64,000 nt of DNA. It comes from Diaporthe sp. PMI_573 (lineage: Eukaryota; Ascomycota; Sordariomycetes; Diaporthales; Diaporthaceae). The notes beneath the pieces were generated by a model. That model saw only the letters and a list, made by a program, of their open reading frames with translations, was not told where the DNA came from and did no database searches. Of this stretch, positions 54,453 to 64,000 are shown in pieces. The position numbers and the translations under genes were made by a program. The DNA is taken from positions 62,001 through 126,000 of the forward strand of contig JAJTUP010000064.1 of NCBI GenBank assembly GCA_021399435.1, written 5' to 3'. How positions within the stretch are numbered: position 1 is the stretch's first letter; each line of letters begins with the position of its first letter.

Positions 54453-57400
54453 ATGGACCCGCCTGCTTGCGGCTGTGTCAAAGCTGCCGATCGATCTGCG
54501 CAAGATTTGGAGCCCACTATCTTCCCGGCATTCGACGCGGGTGAGAAGAATCAATCCGAGCTCATGCGTTACACCAGCCGGTTAGGATGTGATGTACATG
54601 GGGATCTTTCTCAGAAATGTAGTGTGCTACGCGCAGCATGGGGAGTTCTTCTCGGATGTTTCACTGGGCTGGAGAAAGTTTGCTTTGCATTTGAGCACAA
54701 TGGTACCACAAGCTCCGGACATGGGCATGGCATTACGACAACAGCACAGCTGAATGTGCCCGGGAATCAGACAGTTCGAAGTATTTTGACCGGGAGCTTT
54801 TCCGCCCTGCTCTCAATACCACAAAGCAAGGCAAAGACACTGTTGAACACCGCGCTTTGCATCCATAGCTTTGGCGACGAGCCGAGCAACGATGATGACC
54901 AGAATCAAACGAAGAGACAAGATTCTGTTTCATGGTGCAAGATCCGCATGTTCGTGGACCCTGCCACCCTGCACACCGTCCTTTCGTGGGATTCCGGCTT
55001 CATGACGCGACAAGAGGCCGGGAACGTCAGCAACACCTACGACAAGATTGTCAGTGAAATGATCAATCACCCAGACACTCTCATATCAAACCTTGACTAC
55101 TTTGGGGAGAAGAATAAGCAACAAGTCCTGGAGTGGAACAGCGACCCACAGAGTAATGTGCAGAAGTGTATCCACCAAGCCGTGTCGGAACAGGCAACAT
55201 TGCGACCCTATGCAGACGCGGTTTGTGCTTGGGATGGAAGCCTTTCATACGCACAACTCTCATCTCTCTCGGATCGCCTTGCTTGTCGGTTACAAACCTC
55301 GGGTATCGGTCCCGAGCTCTTTGTGCCTATCTGCTTCGACAAGTCTAAGTGGACTGTCGTGGCAATGTTGGCAGTGCTCAAGGCAGGCGGCATCTTTGTG
55401 CCTCTAGATCCTACTCACCCTTTACCGCGCCTTCGTGCCCTGGCAAGCAAGGTGAACGCCACGACTATCTTGTGTTCTCCCCAACACCAGGATATGCTGG
55501 AGAGCGTGGCAACCGAGCTGATCACCGTGGACGACCAGTTGTTCACAATCCTATCGGAGCACCACGGCGACGTCAACTTTGGCTCATCCAACAACGGTGC
55601 CTATATGATCTTCACAAGCGGTACCACCGGCGAGCCCAAGGGTGCGTTGATTGAGCATGGGGCCTTGTTGTCGAGCGCCCTTGCCCATGGACCCGCCATG
55701 ATGATGGATCACAACACAAGATCACTACACTTCGCCGCGTCTACCTTTGACGTAAGCATCACGGAGATCCTCACGTGCTTGATCCTAGGCGGCTGTGTCT
55801 GCATACCGAGCGAAGACGCCCGGCTAAATGCCATCGAGGATGCCATTACCCGGCTCCGAGCCAACTGGGCGCTGCTAACGCCGACATTTGTCAAATTCAT
55901 AAACCCTGACAATGTGCCGTCGTTGAAGACGCTTGTCACTGGCGGAGAGGCTATGACGCAAGCCATTATTCGCTCATGGTCCCACATCAACCTCATCAAC
56001 TGCTACGGCCCAGCAGAGACGTCTGTTGTCTCACACGTCCACAGAGGCATGCGGGAAGGAAAGAACCCATTGGATATCGGCCATCAAGTCGGTGTTCATT
56101 GCTGGGTTGTTGATCGATACAATCACGACCGACTGATGCCCGTTGGGGCGGTCGGTGAATTAGTGATCGAGGGCCACACACTTGCGCGGGAATACTACAA
56201 AGAGCCCGAGAAGACGAGCGAGGCTTTCATTGTCGATCCTACATGGACACGAAACCAGCCACGGCGGGTCGGCCCCAGACGAATGTATAAGACGGGAGAC
56301 CTGGTCCAGTATAACCATGACGGGACTTTGAACATCAGAGGACGGAAGGACTCACAAATCAAATTCCACGGACAACGTATAGAGCTGGGAGAGATTGAGC
56401 AACATCTTAACGTCAGTACCAGTATCAAGCATGGCATGGTCGTCCTGGCCAAGGAAGGTTTCTGCAAAGGTCGGCTCTTAGCCATTGTTCAGCTGAGCGA
56501 TAATATGAGCCAGGACCTCGTGCCCAAGGGTCGGGCTTACAAGCTGATTGATGGTCAACTCGAGGATGTTGCGCGAGAAAAGGTCGGCGAGGCAAAGCAG
56601 TTGCTTACCAAGAGGCTGCCATTGTACATGATCCCTTCCATGTGGCTCGCCGTCGAGTTCATCCCTCGTCTTCAGTCGGGGAAGCTCGACCGTAAGCAGA
56701 CTGCGAAGTGGGTTGATGACATGAGCGAGGAGCTGTACCGACAGCTAAACCCTATCACTGCCACTAAGTCCTCTGAGGTTCTCGCGTTCTCCAGCAAGAC
56801 CGAACTGGAGCTACACAAAATCTGGACCCACGTTCTGAACCTCAACGCCGAACAGCTTGGCCTCCGACAGTCCTTCTTGAGCGTCGGCGGTGACTCCATC
56901 TCTGCGATGCAAGTCATGAGCGAATGCAGAAAACGCAGCCTTGGCCTGACCGTCTCACAAATAATTGCTAGCAAATCAATTAGCGCGCTGGCATTACAAG
57001 TCAAGGATATCGACAGGCAGTTATTCCACCAGGAGGTTCTGGAACAGCCGTTCGAGCTCTCACCCATCCAGAAGCTCTACTTCTCCAGACCCAACCACGC
57101 CCAAGGCCACTACAACCAGAGCTTTCTCCTTCGCACGAGCCATCGCATTCCTGAGTCGGACCTGCGTAGGGCCATTGACACTCTTGTACGGAGACGGTCG
57201 ATGCTGCGTGCCAGATTCAGCCAGGACCCCGCCGGTAAATGGCAGCAGCGCGTCACCAACGAGGTTGCATCTTCGTATCGGTTACGGACCCTTAACCTGG
57301 CTTCGATTGACCAGGTTCACCACGCCCTTGTCGACACCCAGACTTGCCTTGAGGTGACTCACGGTCCAATCTTTGCTGCTGACCTTATTCGCGTGGTTGG

Positions 57401-60400
57401 GGGAGAGGAGCTATTGTTCGTCGTGGCGCACCATCTGGTGATTGACCTTGTTTCCTGGCGAATCATCCTCCAGGAGCTGGAAGAGCTTCTGCTACAACCT
57501 GATGACCCACCCCCTGATGCGGGTCGTCTTTTGCCTTTCCAGGTCTGGTGCAAGATGCAGTTGGAACATGCCGAGACTCAGACTCCGGAGCAGGTTCTGC
57601 CAATCCATGGCATCCCTGATGGGAACACCGAGTACTGGGGAATGGGGGACGCGCCGAACGTCTACGGGCAGATGGCCCGCGAAGGCTTTGAAATTGGATC
57701 TGCGCAAACCTCGCTCCTCTTGTCAAAATGCCACGAGTCGTTGCGCACCGAGATTCCCGATGTTCTCATGGCAGCTATGATCTTCTCTTTTGGCCAGACA
57801 TTTACCGACCGCTCCATCCCGGCCGTATTCGCCGAAGGCCACGGCCGGGAATGCTGGGACGCTTCCATCGACCTGTCCAACGTGGTTGGGTGGTTCACGA
57901 CCATTTACCCCGTCCATGCTGGATCAACACCACAGACTAGTCTTGTTGACACCGTGAAGATGGTCAAAGACGCACGACGCAAAGTTCCCGACAGCGGAAG
58001 GCCTTACTTTGCGAGCCGCTGGCTGACAGAGGCGGGTGAGAACGCCTTTTCCCGTCACTGGCCGCTGGAGATTACGTTCAACTACCTTGGCCAGTATCAG
58101 CAGCTGGAACGTGAGGGTGCTCTCTTTGCTCCTTTGGGGGATATTGCCGGAGAAGTCAGGGGTGCCGCCGAGGGTGCAGACGTCGGTCCTCTAACACCTT
58201 GCATCTCCCTTTTCGAGGTCTCTGCCGTCATTCTCAGGGGAGCTCTCAGGTTTTCGTTTGTCTTCAATCAAAACATGAACCACCAGCCCGAGATCCGCCA
58301 GTGGATTGCCTCCTGTCAATGCAGCCTCGGCGCCCTGATTGAAACTTTGAGCTCCATGGGCTCCGAACCCACGCTGAGCGACTTCCCACTTCTCTCCCTT
58401 ACATACGACAGCCTTCGGCTACTGACGGAAGAAAGGCTCCCCAAGGCTGGAGTTAGATCCATGGATCTAGTCGAGGATATGTACCCTTGCTCTCCTCTGC
58501 AGGCAGGACTCTTGATCAGCACGACAAAGAACAGCGCCTTTTACGCTGCGTACACACTCCACGAGGTCAAGACCAGAAGCGGTTTACCAGTGGACGTGAC
58601 GAAACTTGCCGGCGCCTGGAAACACATGATCGAGTACCACCCTATACTCAGGACCATCTTCGTCGAGAGCCTGACCCAGCAAGATTCTCCTTACGACCAG
58701 GTCGTCCTCAAAGAAGTCGACTTTCCGCTCATCGTGTCTGAGAATGATACAGAAGAAGAGGCACTCACTGCTCTGAGCTCATCGCCTCTGCATCAAAAAG
58801 ACAATTCTCATCTGCTGCACCACTTCGAAGTTTGCACATCCAAGAGCGGCAAGGTCTTTTGCAGACTTGATATCAGTCACGTCATTATGGACGGTACTTC
58901 TCTGTCAATTCTCTTTCGGGACCTCGCCATGGCATACGAGGGGAGTCTTGAATCTCGCGAAGGTCCACTTTACCGGAATTACATCAAGCACCTCCAGGGA
59001 CAGATTATCCAACCCGGCATTGACTATTGGAAGTCGCACCTTGCGGGGGTCGAGCCGTGCCACTTCCCTGTTCTCGACGATGGCGATATTGTGGAATCAA
59101 AGGAGCTGAGACACCTTAGGGTGAGGTTCGACGAGCTGTCAGAGCTCCAGCGGTTGTGTAACCATCGGGGAGTCACCGTTGTAAACGCTATCTACGCAGC
59201 TTGGGCACTGACACTGCGTCTCTATACCGCCTCGGAGGACGTCTGCTTCGGTTATCTCACGTCTGCTCGTGACTCGCAGATCGAGGGTATCCGGGATGTT
59301 GTCGGACCGGTGATTAATATGGTGCCATGCCGCGTCAACGTTGGTAGCTCCACCACTTTGGGGGACGTCATGAGCCACGTGCAGAGAGATTACCTGGATA
59401 GCCTGGAATACCGCCACATTTCCTTGGCCGAAGTCCAGCATGCACTGCAGCTCTCCGATTCCGCTCTGTTCAACACAGCACTGTCGTACAGAAAGCTGCC
59501 GCGTACTCCAGAGAACCCCCCAGACCTCTTGTTTGAGGAGTGCCGCCCAACTTATGATCCTGACGAGTACAACGTGTCTGTCAACATCGAGGCGGACGAG
59601 GACAACATGGCCATTGATTTGATGTACTGGTCCGATACCTTATCAGACGGGCATGCCGCGAATGTCGCCAGCACTTTTACCAAGGCGCTCAGCAACGTGC
59701 TCCATTATTGCGACCAACCCATTGCCCAGCTCGACCATCTCGCCTCCTGGCACCGTCAGCAGCTCTGCCAGTGGAACCAGCAGATTCCCGAAGCCATTGA
59801 GAGCTGCCTCCACGACTTGTTCAAGCGACAGGTGATTTCGCGTCCTGACGCCCCCGCGATTGCGTCATGGGACATGGACTTTACCTATGCTGAGCTTGAT
59901 GACGCCTCTACCAAGCTCGCCCTTCATGTCAGTTCCTTGGGTGTTCGCCTGGAAGAGTTTGTGCTCGTTTGCTTTGACAAGTCTGCCTTTGCTATAGTCG
60001 CCATGCTGGCCATCTTGAAGGCTGGCGGTGCATGCGTGCCTCTGGACCCAGCGCATCCGGATGCTGCGTTGCAGCTTCGTGCCCAGGACACAGGCGCCTC
60101 TGTAGCCCTCGTGGCCCCTTCGATGGCGTCCAGAATCAGCACCATGGCCGAGACAACAGTGGCTGTGGACGCCCAGCTGCTCCAGACCATGTCTATAAAG
60201 CCGGACCTTGCTCTTCCCCAAGTCACGCCCCATAACTCCTGTTTCGTCATCTACACCTCGGGCAGCACGGGCAGACCCAAGGGTGTGGTTCTTGAGCATA
60301 GGGGGATTGCCACCAACGCTGAGTACTCGGGGCCCAAGCTGGGCTACGAGAAAGACTCGAGGGTGTTGCAGTTCGCCTCTCTCACTTTTGACAACAGTAT

Positions 60401-63400
60401 TGCCGAGATATTCACCACACTTACTCGTGGAGGCTGCGTATGCGTGCCTTCGGACCACGAGAGGCTGAATGACTTGACCGGAGCAATAAACCGCTACGGG
60501 GTTACCTTGGCCGATATAACCCCAACTGTCGCCTGCCTTCTCCAGCCAACCGAAGTCCCGACCTTGAAGACGTTGGCTCTGGGCGGCGAGGCTGTGACTA
60601 CTACATGCGTTGATATGTGGCGCGACTTTGTGTCTTTGCAATGTTGCTACGGCCCTTCAGAGTGCTCCATCAACTCGACCTACTCTGGCGACATTGCCCA
60701 TCCAGGCAAAGCCACAAACATTGGACGCTCCATCGGTAGTGTTGCTTGGATTGTGGATCCTGCCGATCACAACTCTCTAGTTCCAATCGGTTGCGTGGGA
60801 GAGCTCCTCATCGACGGCCCCATCGTCTCTCGAGGCTATCTGAATCTGCCCGGTAGGATGGCACAGTCTTTTATACCGCCACCTGCCTGCTTGAAAAGAA
60901 CAACATCTCAAGGCGGCAGCCCAGATCGAAAGCTCTACAAAACCGGCGACCTGGTACGCTATAATTCCAATGGCACCCTCACCTATCTTGGAAGAAAGGA
61001 TCACCAGGTCAAGCTCAACGGCCAGCGCATCGAGCTTGGAGAGATCGAGCACCACATCCAAAAGAACCTTCCCGAGGGCTGGATATCTGCTGTTGAGTTA
61101 ATCACCCCAGAGGGCAGGAAATCGCTAGCCTGCTTCGTTTGTGCCGATGCAGACGCCTCCCTCGCCGACAGCAGCGACGAAAGCATCATACTGGACATGG
61201 AAAACGCGTATAGGGCTCGGTTCAAAGACTTGGAGGTGCTTCTGTCTACCCTTATTCCCGCCTACATGGTTCCATCCGTGTGGCTGCCCATCAACAAGAT
61301 GCCCCTGACTGCGTCCGGGAAGCTGGACAGGGGCAGCCTCCGACTGCTGGCACAGGGAGTTCCGGCACCGCTCATGACCTCTTACAAGCTCGCCTTGAAG
61401 TCTGGCAGGGCCCCATCCAGCGAGATGGAGAAACAGCTGGTTGCCATGTGGGCTTCTGTGCTTAACGTTGACGCATCGTCCATCGGAGTCGAAGATCATT
61501 TCTTCAGGCTTGGAGGTGACTCAATCGGCGCAATGCGATTGGTAACGCTCGCACGACAGTCTGACATCAATTTGACCGTGGCTAGCATCTTCGAAAAGGC
61601 GACCTTGCTGGACATGGCCCACTCAGCACACCCCGTGACCAAGGCTGTCGCCACGGCCGTCCAACCGTTCTCGTTGTTGTTCAACTTGGCTTCGGTGGAT
61701 GTACTGAAGCGAGAGGTTGCGGCCATTGCTCGCATCGATGTTGAAGCCATTCAGGATATCTACCCTTGTACGCCAACACAAGAGGGTCTTGTGGCCCTCT
61801 CGATCAGGGAGTCAGGGACATATGTTGCCCAGCTTGTCTACCGCCTACCGGATGACATAGATATCGTCAGGTTCAAAAAGGCTTGTGATCTCGTAGTCCA
61901 AGCCCAACCGACATTGAGAACGAGAATTGTTCATACCGAGGATGCCGGGTTCGTGCAGGTTGTGGTAGCCGAGGATGCCCCCCAGTGGTCCACGGTGGCC
62001 AGCCTCGGCGAGGTGGAACAGTCCTGGCGTCAGCTTCCTCTGCATAATGGTGGAAAATTGGCTAATTATGGCCTTGTTGACAATGGTTCCACTGGGGTAT
62101 TATTCGTCTGGGCTATCCACCATGCACTCTACGACGGTTGGTGTCTGCCTCTCATCTTGGACAAGATTAAGCGATGCTACCAGGAGGTCCCGAGTTCCGC
62201 ACAGCTCAGCGGCCCTCCATACTCCAACTTCATCCAATATCTTGCAGAAGTTGACATGGATCGAGCACACGAGTTCTGGGAGTCCCACCTATCCAACATC
62301 TCGACCCAGCACTTCCCACGCCTGCCCAGCTCTGATTATCAGGCAAGCGCTCGTAGTCTATTGATTCACAAGGCAGAGTTGTGCCGTCAGTCTAGCTCCG
62401 AGATTACAACGGCCACGAGAATCCGCGCGGCTTGGGCCCTGACGGTTTCCACCTACTCGGCAGCAAATGATGTCGTGTTCTGGGAAACTCTTGCGGGGCG
62501 CGATGCTCCTGTTCCTGGAATCGAGGAAATGGTGGGTGCGACGTTGGCGACTGTACCGATGCGCGTGGTGTTGGATTCTTCGCATACGGTTGCTGAGATT
62601 CTCGACTACGTCCAAGCTCAGTCAGCAGCTGTGAGACGGCATCAATATACCGGCATTCAACACATCAAGCGCATCAACGCTGCCACTGCCCTTGCGTGTG
62701 GCGCGCAGAACCTCATAGCCATCAACCACGGCTCACGAGAGTTGACAGATTCTTTCTGGGACGAGCAGACCAACGAGATGGCTGGTACAAACTTCTACTC
62801 ATACCCCCTCATGCTCTCGTGCCACATTGGAGATTCCGAGCTTGAGACTGTTGTGCATTTTGACCAGGACATCATTTCAGAGTCGCACATGCGGCGCGTC
62901 ATGGACCAGTTCGCCTTGATGTTGCAATCCGTATCATCCCCTGAGCTGAGGGACGAAAAGATCGGTAACCTGGCCATGCTAACCCCCCACGATATTCAGA
63001 CGCTGCGGGAGCTCAATAGTTCAGCAACACCTCTCGTCAACCGACTCATACACGAGGTCATCCAGGCTCAAGGTCTTACTCAAGCGCAAGACAAGCTGGC
63101 CATCTGCGCATGGGATCAAAGCCTCACCTATTCGGAACTGGACTCCCAATCTACGCGTCTTGCGTGCGTGCTCGTCGAGAACGGCGTTCAAGTCAATTCC
63201 ATCGTTCCCTTTTGCATGGAAAAATCGTCTCTTGTCGTCATCTCCATCCTGGCCATCCTCAAGTCGGGTGCTGCCTTTGTCGCCTTGGACCCCGCACATC
63301 CCGACGCCCGAATCAACGGCATCCTTGCTGATGTCGAGGCCACCGTTGTGCTCTGCTCCCCCCAGTATGTTGAGCGTCTGGAGCATCTTGAACCAAAGGT

Positions 63401-64000
63401 GATCCAAGTTTCACAAGACTTTGTCCACGGCATCATACCGCGCCAGAAGCCGACTGTTTCTCTTTCTACCAATAGCCCGGCCTATGTCATCTTTACTTCT
63501 GGCACAACTGGGAGACCCAAGGGAACCATCGTTGGTCACTCGGCCTTTTGCACTGGTGCAACAGCCCATGGGTCTGCCATGGGCATGACCAAGTTATCTC
63601 GTGTCTTGCAATTTGCTTCCTATACTTTCGACGCTAGCATTTTGGAGATCTTGACTACTCTTATTCATGGTGGCACTGTCTGTGTGCCTCACGGCATTAA
63701 TGATATTGCGGGAGCTATCAATCATTTGCATGTCAATTGGGCCTTGTTAACGCCCTCAGTTGCCCAGCTGATTTCCCCATCCCTCGTCCCTGGGCTAAAG
63801 ACACTGGTGCTTGGAGGCGAGGCCATGTCCTCTGCTCACATCTCTTCCTGGGCGTCATCCGTCCAGTTGATAAACGCGTACGGACCTAGTGAGACTGCCG
63901 TCGTCGCTACCGTCAACCCAACCGTCACACTTGCATCCGGCCCTTCCAATATCGGCCATGCAGTGGGAGGTATTTGTTGGGTCGTCGATGCGACTAACCA
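54453..64000 (+). CDS. Multimodular NRPS, A-T-E-C-A-T-C-A..., C-terminus beyond the right edge
   Basis: From ATG 54453 one frame runs about 3182 codons to the window end without intron. Order: about 220 residues of degenerate condensation-like lead; A1 (YMIFTSGTTGEPKG near residue 385, NCYGPAET near 516, YKTGDL, GRKDSQIKFHGQRIELGEIE); T1 (GGDSI, phosphopantetheine Ser at about 815); E (HHLVIDLVSW at about 993, FNYLGQY at about 1209); C1 (DMYPCSPLQAGLL; SHVIMDG at about 1475, second His kept); A2 (VIYTSGSTGRPKG, CYGPSE); T2 (LGGDSI, Ser at about 2357); C2 (IHHALYDGW at about 2556); A3 (YVIFTSGTTGRPKG near 3011), cut at the edge. The first residue is predicted to be epimerized to D. The order matches cyclic-tetrapeptide synthetases of the HC-toxin/apicidin type; the product is not predictable from what is visible. 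Confidence 0.93.
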   Translation, partial: MDPPACGCVKAADRSAQDLEPTIFPAFDAGEKNQSELMRYTSRLGCDVHGDLSQKCSVLRAAWGVLLGCFTGLEKVCFAFEHNGTTSSGHGHGITTTAQLNVPGNQTVRSILTGSFSALLSIPQSKAKTLLNTALCIHSFGDEPSNDDDQNQTKRQDSVSWCKIRMFVDPATLHTVLSWDSGFMTRQEAGNVSNTYDKIVSEMINHPDTLISNLDYFGEKNKQQVLEWNSDPQSNVQKCIHQAVSEQATLRPYADAVCAWDGSLSYAQLSSLSDRLACRLQTSGIGPELFVPICFDKSKWTVVAMLAVLKAGGIFVPLDPTHPLPRLRALASKVNATTILCSPQHQDMLESVATELITVDDQLFTILSEHHGDVNFGSSNNGAYMIFTSGTTGEPKGALIEHGALLSSALAHGPAMMMDHNTRSLHFAASTFDVSITEILTCLILGGCVCIPSEDARLNAIEDAITRLRANWALLTPTFVKFINPDNVPSLKTLVTGGEAMTQAIIRSWSHINLINCYGPAETSVVSHVHRGMREGKNPLDIGHQVGVHCWVVDRYNHDRLMPVGAVGELVIEGHTLAREYYKEPEKTSEAFIVDPTWTRNQPRRVGPRRMYKTGDLVQYNHDGTLNIRGRKDSQIKFHGQRIELGEIEQHLNVSTSIKHGMVVLAKEGFCKGRLLAIVQLSDNMSQDLVPKGRAYKLIDGQLEDVAREKVGEAKQLLTKRLPLYMIPSMWLAVEFIPRLQSGKLDRKQTAKWVDDMSEELYRQLNPITATKSSEVLAFSSKTELELHKIWTHVLNLNAEQLGLRQSFLSVGGDSISAMQVMSECRKRSLGLTVSQIIASKSISALALQVKDIDRQLFHQEVLEQPFELSPIQKLYFSRPNHAQGHYNQSFLLRTSHRIPESDLRRAIDTLVRRRSMLRARFSQDPAGKWQQRVTNEVASSYRLRTLNLASIDQVHHALVDTQTCLEVTHGPIFAADLIRVVGGEELLFVVAHHLVIDLVSWRIILQELEELLLQPDDPPPDAGRLLPFQVWCKMQLEHAETQTPEQVLPIHGIPDGNTEYWGMGDAPNVYGQMAREGFEIGSAQTSLLLSKCHESLRTEIPDVLMAAMIFSFGQTFTDRSIPAVFAEGHGRECWDASIDLSNVVGWFTTIYPVHAGSTPQTSLVDTVKMVKDARRKVPDSGRPYFASRWLTEAGENAFSRHWPLEITFNYLGQYQQLEREGALFAPLGDIAGEVRGAAEGADVGPLTPCISLFEVSAVILRGALRFSFVFNQNMNHQPEIRQWIASCQCSLGALIETLSSMGSEPTLSDFPLLSLTYDSLRLLTEERLPKAGVRSMDLVEDMYPCSPLQAGLLISTTKNSAFYAAYTLHEVKTRSGLPVDVTKLAGAWKHMIEYHPILRTIFVESLTQQDSPYDQVVLKEVDFPLIVSENDTEEEALTALSSSPLHQKDNSHLLHHFEVCTSKSGKVFCRLDISHVIMDGTSLSILFRDLAMAYEGSLESREGPLYRNYIKHLQGQIIQPGIDYWKSHLAGVEPCHFPVLDDGDIVESKELRHLRVRFDELSELQRLCNHRGVTVVNAIYAAWALTLRLYTASEDVCFGYLTSARDSQIEGIRDVVGPVINMVPCRVNVGSSTTLGDVMSHVQRDYLDSLEYRHISLAEVQHALQLSDSALFNTALSYRKLPRTPENPPDLLFEECRPTYDPDEYNVSVNIEADEDNMAIDLMYWSDTLSDGHAANVASTFTKALSNVLHYCDQPIAQLDHLASWHRQQLCQWNQQIPEAIESCLHDLFKRQVISRPDAPAIASWDMDFTYAELDDASTKLALHVSSLGVRLEEFVLVCFDKSAFAIVAMLAILKAGGACVPLDPAHPDAALQLRAQDTGASVALVAPSMASRISTMAETTVAVDAQLLQTMSIKPDLALPQVTPHNSCFVIYTSGSTGRPKGVVLEHRGIATNAEYSGPKLGYEKDSRVLQFASLTFDNSIAEIFTTLTRGGCVCVPSDHERLNDLTGAINRYGVTLADITPTVACLLQPTEVPTLKTLALGGEAVTTTCVDMWRDFVSLQCCYGPSECSINSTYSGDIAHPGKATNIGRSIGSVAWIVDPADHNSLVPIGCVGELLIDGPIVSRGYLNLPGRMAQSFIPPPACLKRTTSQGGSPDRKLYKTGDLVRYNSNGTLTYLGRKDHQVKLNGQRIELGEIEHHIQKNLPEGWISAVELITPEGRKSLACFVCADADASLADSSDESIILDMENAYRARFKDLEVLLSTLIPAYMVPSVWLPINKMPLTASGKLDRGSLRLLAQGVPAPLMTSYKLALKSGRAPSSEMEKQLVAMWASVLNVDASSIGVEDHFFRLGGDSIGAMRLVTLARQSDINLTVASIFEKATLLDMAHSAHPVTKAVATAVQPFSLLFNLASVDVLKREVAAIARIDVEAIQDIYPCTPTQEGLVALSIRESGTYVAQLVYRLPDDIDIVRFKKACDLVVQAQPTLRTRIVHTEDAGFVQVVVAEDAPQWSTVASLGEVEQSWRQLPLHNGGKLANYGLVDNGSTGVLFVWAIHHALYDGWCLPLILDKIKRCYQEVPSSAQLSGPPYSNFIQYLAEVDMDRAHEFWESHLSNISTQHFPRLPSSDYQASARSLLIHKAELCRQSSSEITTATRIRAAWALTVSTYSAANDVVFWETLAGRDAPVPGIEEMVGATLATVPMRVVLDSSHTVAEILDYVQAQSAAVRRHQYTGIQHIKRINAATALACGAQNLIAINHGSRELTDSFWDEQTNEMAGTNFYSYPLMLSCHIGDSELETVVHFDQDIISESHMRRVMDQFALMLQSVSSPELRDEKIGNLAMLTPHDIQTLRELNSSATPLVNRLIHEVIQAQGLTQAQDKLAICAWDQSLTYSELDSQSTRLACVLVENGVQVNSIVPFCMEKSSLVVISILAILKSGAAFVALDPAHPDARINGILADVEATVVLCSPQYVERLEHLEPKVIQVSQDFVHGIIPRQKPTVSLSTNSPAYVIFTSGTTGRPKGTIVGHSAFCTGATAHGSAMGMTKLSRVLQFASYTFDASILEILTTLIHGGTVCVPHGINDIAGAINHLHVNWALLTPSVAQLISPSLVPGLKTLVLGGEAMSSAHISSWASSVQLINAYGPSETAVVATVNPTVTLASGPSNIGHAVGGICWVVDATN

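Noticed and set aside
59865..60641. Minus-strand open frame of 258 codons inside the NRPS
   Set aside because: It lies wholly antisense to the adenylation domain A2, whose core motifs are intact on the plus strand; such shadows are common in GC-rich NRPS genes.

Overview
The window is eukaryotic and comes from a filamentous ascomycete (Pezizomycotina). The evidence is: introns of about 50-125 bp with GT..AG ends and CTAAC-type branch points; a Zn2Cys6 regulator with an intron inside its finger; a PTH11/rhodopsin-like membrane protein; a Mid2-like tail; a multimodular non-ribosomal peptide synthetase (NRPS) with an early epimerization domain; and fungal hAT, Fot1/pogo, Mutator-like and piggyBac-like transposons. 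The sequence alone does not fix the genus. The layout is gene-poor and transposon-rich, as expected of an accessory or subtelomeric region around a secondary-metabolite cluster.

Region 1 (1-17 kb). A long unrecognised gene runs off the left edge on the minus strand. Next is a graveyard of transposase fragments: head-to-head hAT ends, a Mutator-like C-terminus and a piggyBac-like N-terminus. An aldo/keto reductase follows, whose 5' exon is fused in frame to a hAT BED-finger exon. Then come an intact NmrA-like reductase, a Mutator-like DNA-binding domain fragment, an unrecognised two-exon gene, a short repeat protein abutting a broken ABC-transporter ATPase domain, a GH1-like C-terminal scrap, and two more hAT relics.

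Region 2 (17-33 kb). This holds a PTH11-like integral membrane protein; a 3.4-kb hAT element with 15-bp TIRs and a perfect 8-bp target duplication, inserted inside an older hAT transposase; a five-exon divergent 14-3-3 gene with an 8-nt micro-exon; a Zn2Cys6 regulator; a single-pass membrane protein tail; and a young Fot1/pogo element with identical 168-bp TIRs.

Region 3 (33-45 kb). Here lie a decayed hAT element and a divergent pair of close paralogues that join a transthyretin/carboxypeptidase-regulatory-like beta-sandwich to a Myb/SANT-like domain; one copy is shortened by a CAA-to-TAA change. Fragments of a P450 and a Gfo/Idh/MocA oxidoreductase are fused tail to tail. A complete secreted amidohydrolase of the ACMSD type closes the region.

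Region 4 (45-64 kb). An ABC-C type transporter (minus) and an NRPS (plus, running off the right edge) diverge from a 1.5-kb intergenic region that holds a 174-bp foldback. The NRPS order A-T-E-C-A-T-C-A... resembles cyclic-tetrapeptide synthetases of the HC-toxin/apicidin type, and the transporter is the expected exporter. An intact hAT element with an uninterrupted 739-residue transposase and an 8-bp target duplication splits the transporter near its N-terminus, so in this genome the exporter is probably non-functional.
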